From the NCBI GenBank assembly GCA_046594445.1, contig JBKJSM010000051.1:1-19183 (forward strand): a stretch of DNA of 19,183 nucleotides. The letters are read 5' to 3'. The notes under the pieces were generated by a model that saw only the letters and a program-made list of their open reading frames with translations, was not told the origin of the DNA and ran no database searches. The DNA comes from Gaiellasilicea sp046594445 (GTDB taxonomy: Bacteria > Actinomycetota > Thermoleophilia > Gaiellales > Gaiellaceae). Numbering within the stretch: position 1 is the first letter of the stretch; each line of letters opens with the position of its first letter. The translations under genes and the position numbers were made by a program. Below are positions 17,928 through 19,183 of this stretch, piece after piece.

Positions 17928-19183
17928 CGTCCCCGTCGCCCTGCTCGGGTACGGGACGGTCGGGAGCGCCGTAGCGCGGCTGCTCGCCGACAGCGCAGAC
18001 GACATCGAGCGTGCGACCGGGCACCGGCTCCGTCTCGTGCGCGCGCTCGTGCGCGACATCAAGAAGGAACGCGCGTTCGCGCCCGAGGCGGGCGTGCTCA
18101 CGACCGAATTCGGGCAGATCCGCGACGACCGCTCGATCGCGATCGTCGCGGAGGTGATGGGAGGCCTCGCGCCGACCGCGGACTATTTGCTCGAGCTCCT
18201 ACGCGCCGGCAAGCCGGTCGTGACCGCGAACAAGCAGCTGCTCGCGCGCCGCAGTACTGAATTGTTTGCGGCGGCAACAGAGGCCGGCGTGCAACTCCGC
18301 TTCGAGGCGTCGGTCTGCGCGGCGATCCCGGTGATCAAGGTGCTGCGCGAGGCGCTCGTCGTCACGAATGTCCACCGCGTGCTGGGGATCGTCAACGGGA
18401 CGACGAACTTCATCCTCACGCGGATGGAGGCCGGCGCAGGCTACGAGGAGGCTCTCGCCGAGGCTCAACGGCTCGGCTATGCCGAGGCCGACCCCACGGA
18501 GGATGTCTCCGGAGCCGACGCAGCGGCGAAGATGGCGATCCTCGCGAGCGTGGCGTTCGGCTCGCGGGTCGAGCTCGGCGACGTCGTCTACGAGGGGATC
18601 GAGCGGATCCGGCCCGAGCACGTCGAGGCGGCGCGTGCGCTCGACGCGGTCGTGCGCCTCGTCGGCACGGCAACGCTCGTTGACGGGGCGGTCGACGTCC
18701 GCGTCGGCCCCGCTCTCGTCGAGCGGCGTCACCCGCTTGCGTCGGTCGAGGGCCCCTTCAACGCCGTGATGCTGCACGGCGACGCGATCCGCGAGATCAT
18801 GCTGGAAGGCCCCGGCGCCGGCGGGCTCGAGACGGCGTCGGCCGTCGTCGCGGACATGGTGAGCGTGCTCGGGACGACCGGGACCGGCTTCCTTCAGGGC
18901 GACGCGTGCTGGCGCTCGCTGCCGAAGCTGCCCTCGGGCGAGCTCTCGACGCCTTTCTACGTCAGGATCGCGCTGGAGGACCGGCCGGGAGTGCTCGCGC
19001 ACGTGGCCGAACGGTTCGCCGAGCAGGGTGTCTCGATCGCACGGCTGTCGCAGCAGGTGCACAACGGCAGCGCGGCGCTCGACGTCGTCACCCACAGCGC
19101 GCCCTCCGGCCGTGTCGCCGACGCGCTCGACGCAATCGCGGCCCTCCCCGAGGTGCACACCCGCCCCGAGGCGCTCCGCGTCG
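17917..19183 (+). CDS. hom: Homoserine dehydrogenase, C-terminal ACT domain (3' end outside window)
   Basis: The frame is open to the end of the window (422 codons visible), and family members are about 430 residues, so only the last few residues are missing. The enzyme reduces aspartate semialdehyde to homoserine, precursor of threonine, isoleucine and methionine. VALLGYGTVGSAVARLL (7-23) is the dinucleotide fold, VTANKQLLA and GIVNGTTNFIL the conserved core, ADPTEDVSGADAAAKMAILA holds the catalytic Lys205, and the C-terminal ACT domain (from about residue 345, FYVRIALEDRPGVLAHVAERF) senses threonine in relatives. GTG 17917 lies 11 nt inside ilvC with GGGGAA upstream. Its place behind ilvC links threonine/isoleucine precursor supply to the branched-chain operon. 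Confidence 0.93.
   Translation, partial: MSVDVPVALLGYGTVGSAVARLLADSADDIERATGHRLRLVRALVRDIKKERAFAPEAGVLTTEFGQIRDDRSIAIVAEVMGGLAPTADYLLELLRAGKPVVTANKQLLARRSTELFAAATEAGVQLRFEASVCAAIPVIKVLREALVVTNVHRVLGIVNGTTNFILTRMEAGAGYEEALAEAQRLGYAEADPTEDVSGADAAAKMAILASVAFGSRVELGDVVYEGIERIRPEHVEAARALDAVVRLVGTATLVDGAVDVRVGPALVERRHPLASVEGPFNAVMLHGDAIREIMLEGPGAGGLETASAVVADMVSVLGTTGTGFLQGDACWRSLPKLPSGELSTPFYVRIALEDRPGVLAHVAERFAEQGVSIARLSQQVHNGSAALDVVTHSAPSGRVADALDAIAALPEVHTRPEALRV

Overview
The window is high-GC bacterial chromosomal DNA. GTG starts, 1-4 nt stop/start overlaps, a promoter placed to give a leaderless transcript, and the gene types suggest a deep-branching actinobacterium. Thermoleophilia (Gaiella/Solirubrobacter-like) is my guess from style; I could not run a search. 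I see no tRNA, rRNA, CRISPR array, insertion sequence or phage gene. Nearly everything is core amino-acid metabolism, and the most unusual material lies in the three leader regions and in one degenerate enzyme.

Region 1 (1-4501, + strand) is a tightly coupled operon: the C-terminal end of an unrecognised protein, an FAD-linked 2-hydroxyacid oxidase of the GlcD/D-lactate dehydrogenase type, a fumarylacetoacetate-hydrolase-family enzyme, a second GlcD-type oxidase, and an EamA/DMT permease. Junctions overlap by 4-11 nt. Together they look like a small hydroxy-acid/keto-acid catabolic unit with an exporter or importer.

Region 2 (4469-5787, + strand) is a threonine synthase (thrC) behind its own candidate promoter. 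Its roughly 145-nt leader contains a 22-codon Ile/Leu-rich mini-ORF and two interleaved perfect inverted repeats (10 bp and 7 bp). These can form either a pseudoknot or two mutually exclusive stems. thrC converges on gltD with a 17-bp tail-to-tail overlap.

Region 3 (5771-12267, - strand) holds gltB and gltD (glutamate synthase large and small subunits, TAGTG overlap) and, upstream on the same strand, an HxlR-type regulator. The gltB 5' UTR of about 147 nt is predicted to be highly structured: a two-tier closing stem (6+7 bp) starts about 4 nt after the predicted transcription start, followed by a 10-bp hairpin whose 3' arm holds the Shine-Dalgarno sequence. A perfect dyad covers the candidate -10 box.

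Region 4 (12268-19183, + strand) is a branched-chain amino-acid operon: leader peptide, short leuA, leuB-like gene, ilvB, ilvN, ilvC, hom (hom runs off the window). The leader peptide is 30 aa and ends in an 11-residue run with three Ile and six Leu codons, a ribosome-mediated attenuation signature. The promoter (TTGACA, 17 nt, CACACT) predicts a transcript starting at or next to its ATG. LeuA lacks the usual C-terminal allosteric domain. The next gene is an isopropylmalate-dehydrogenase homologue that has kept the fold motifs but lost the catalytic Lys/Tyr and metal-binding Asp residues. Hom supplies homoserine toward threonine and isoleucine, so Regions 2 and 4 are biochemically linked, as is glutamate (Region 3), the usual amino donor for branched-chain transamination.
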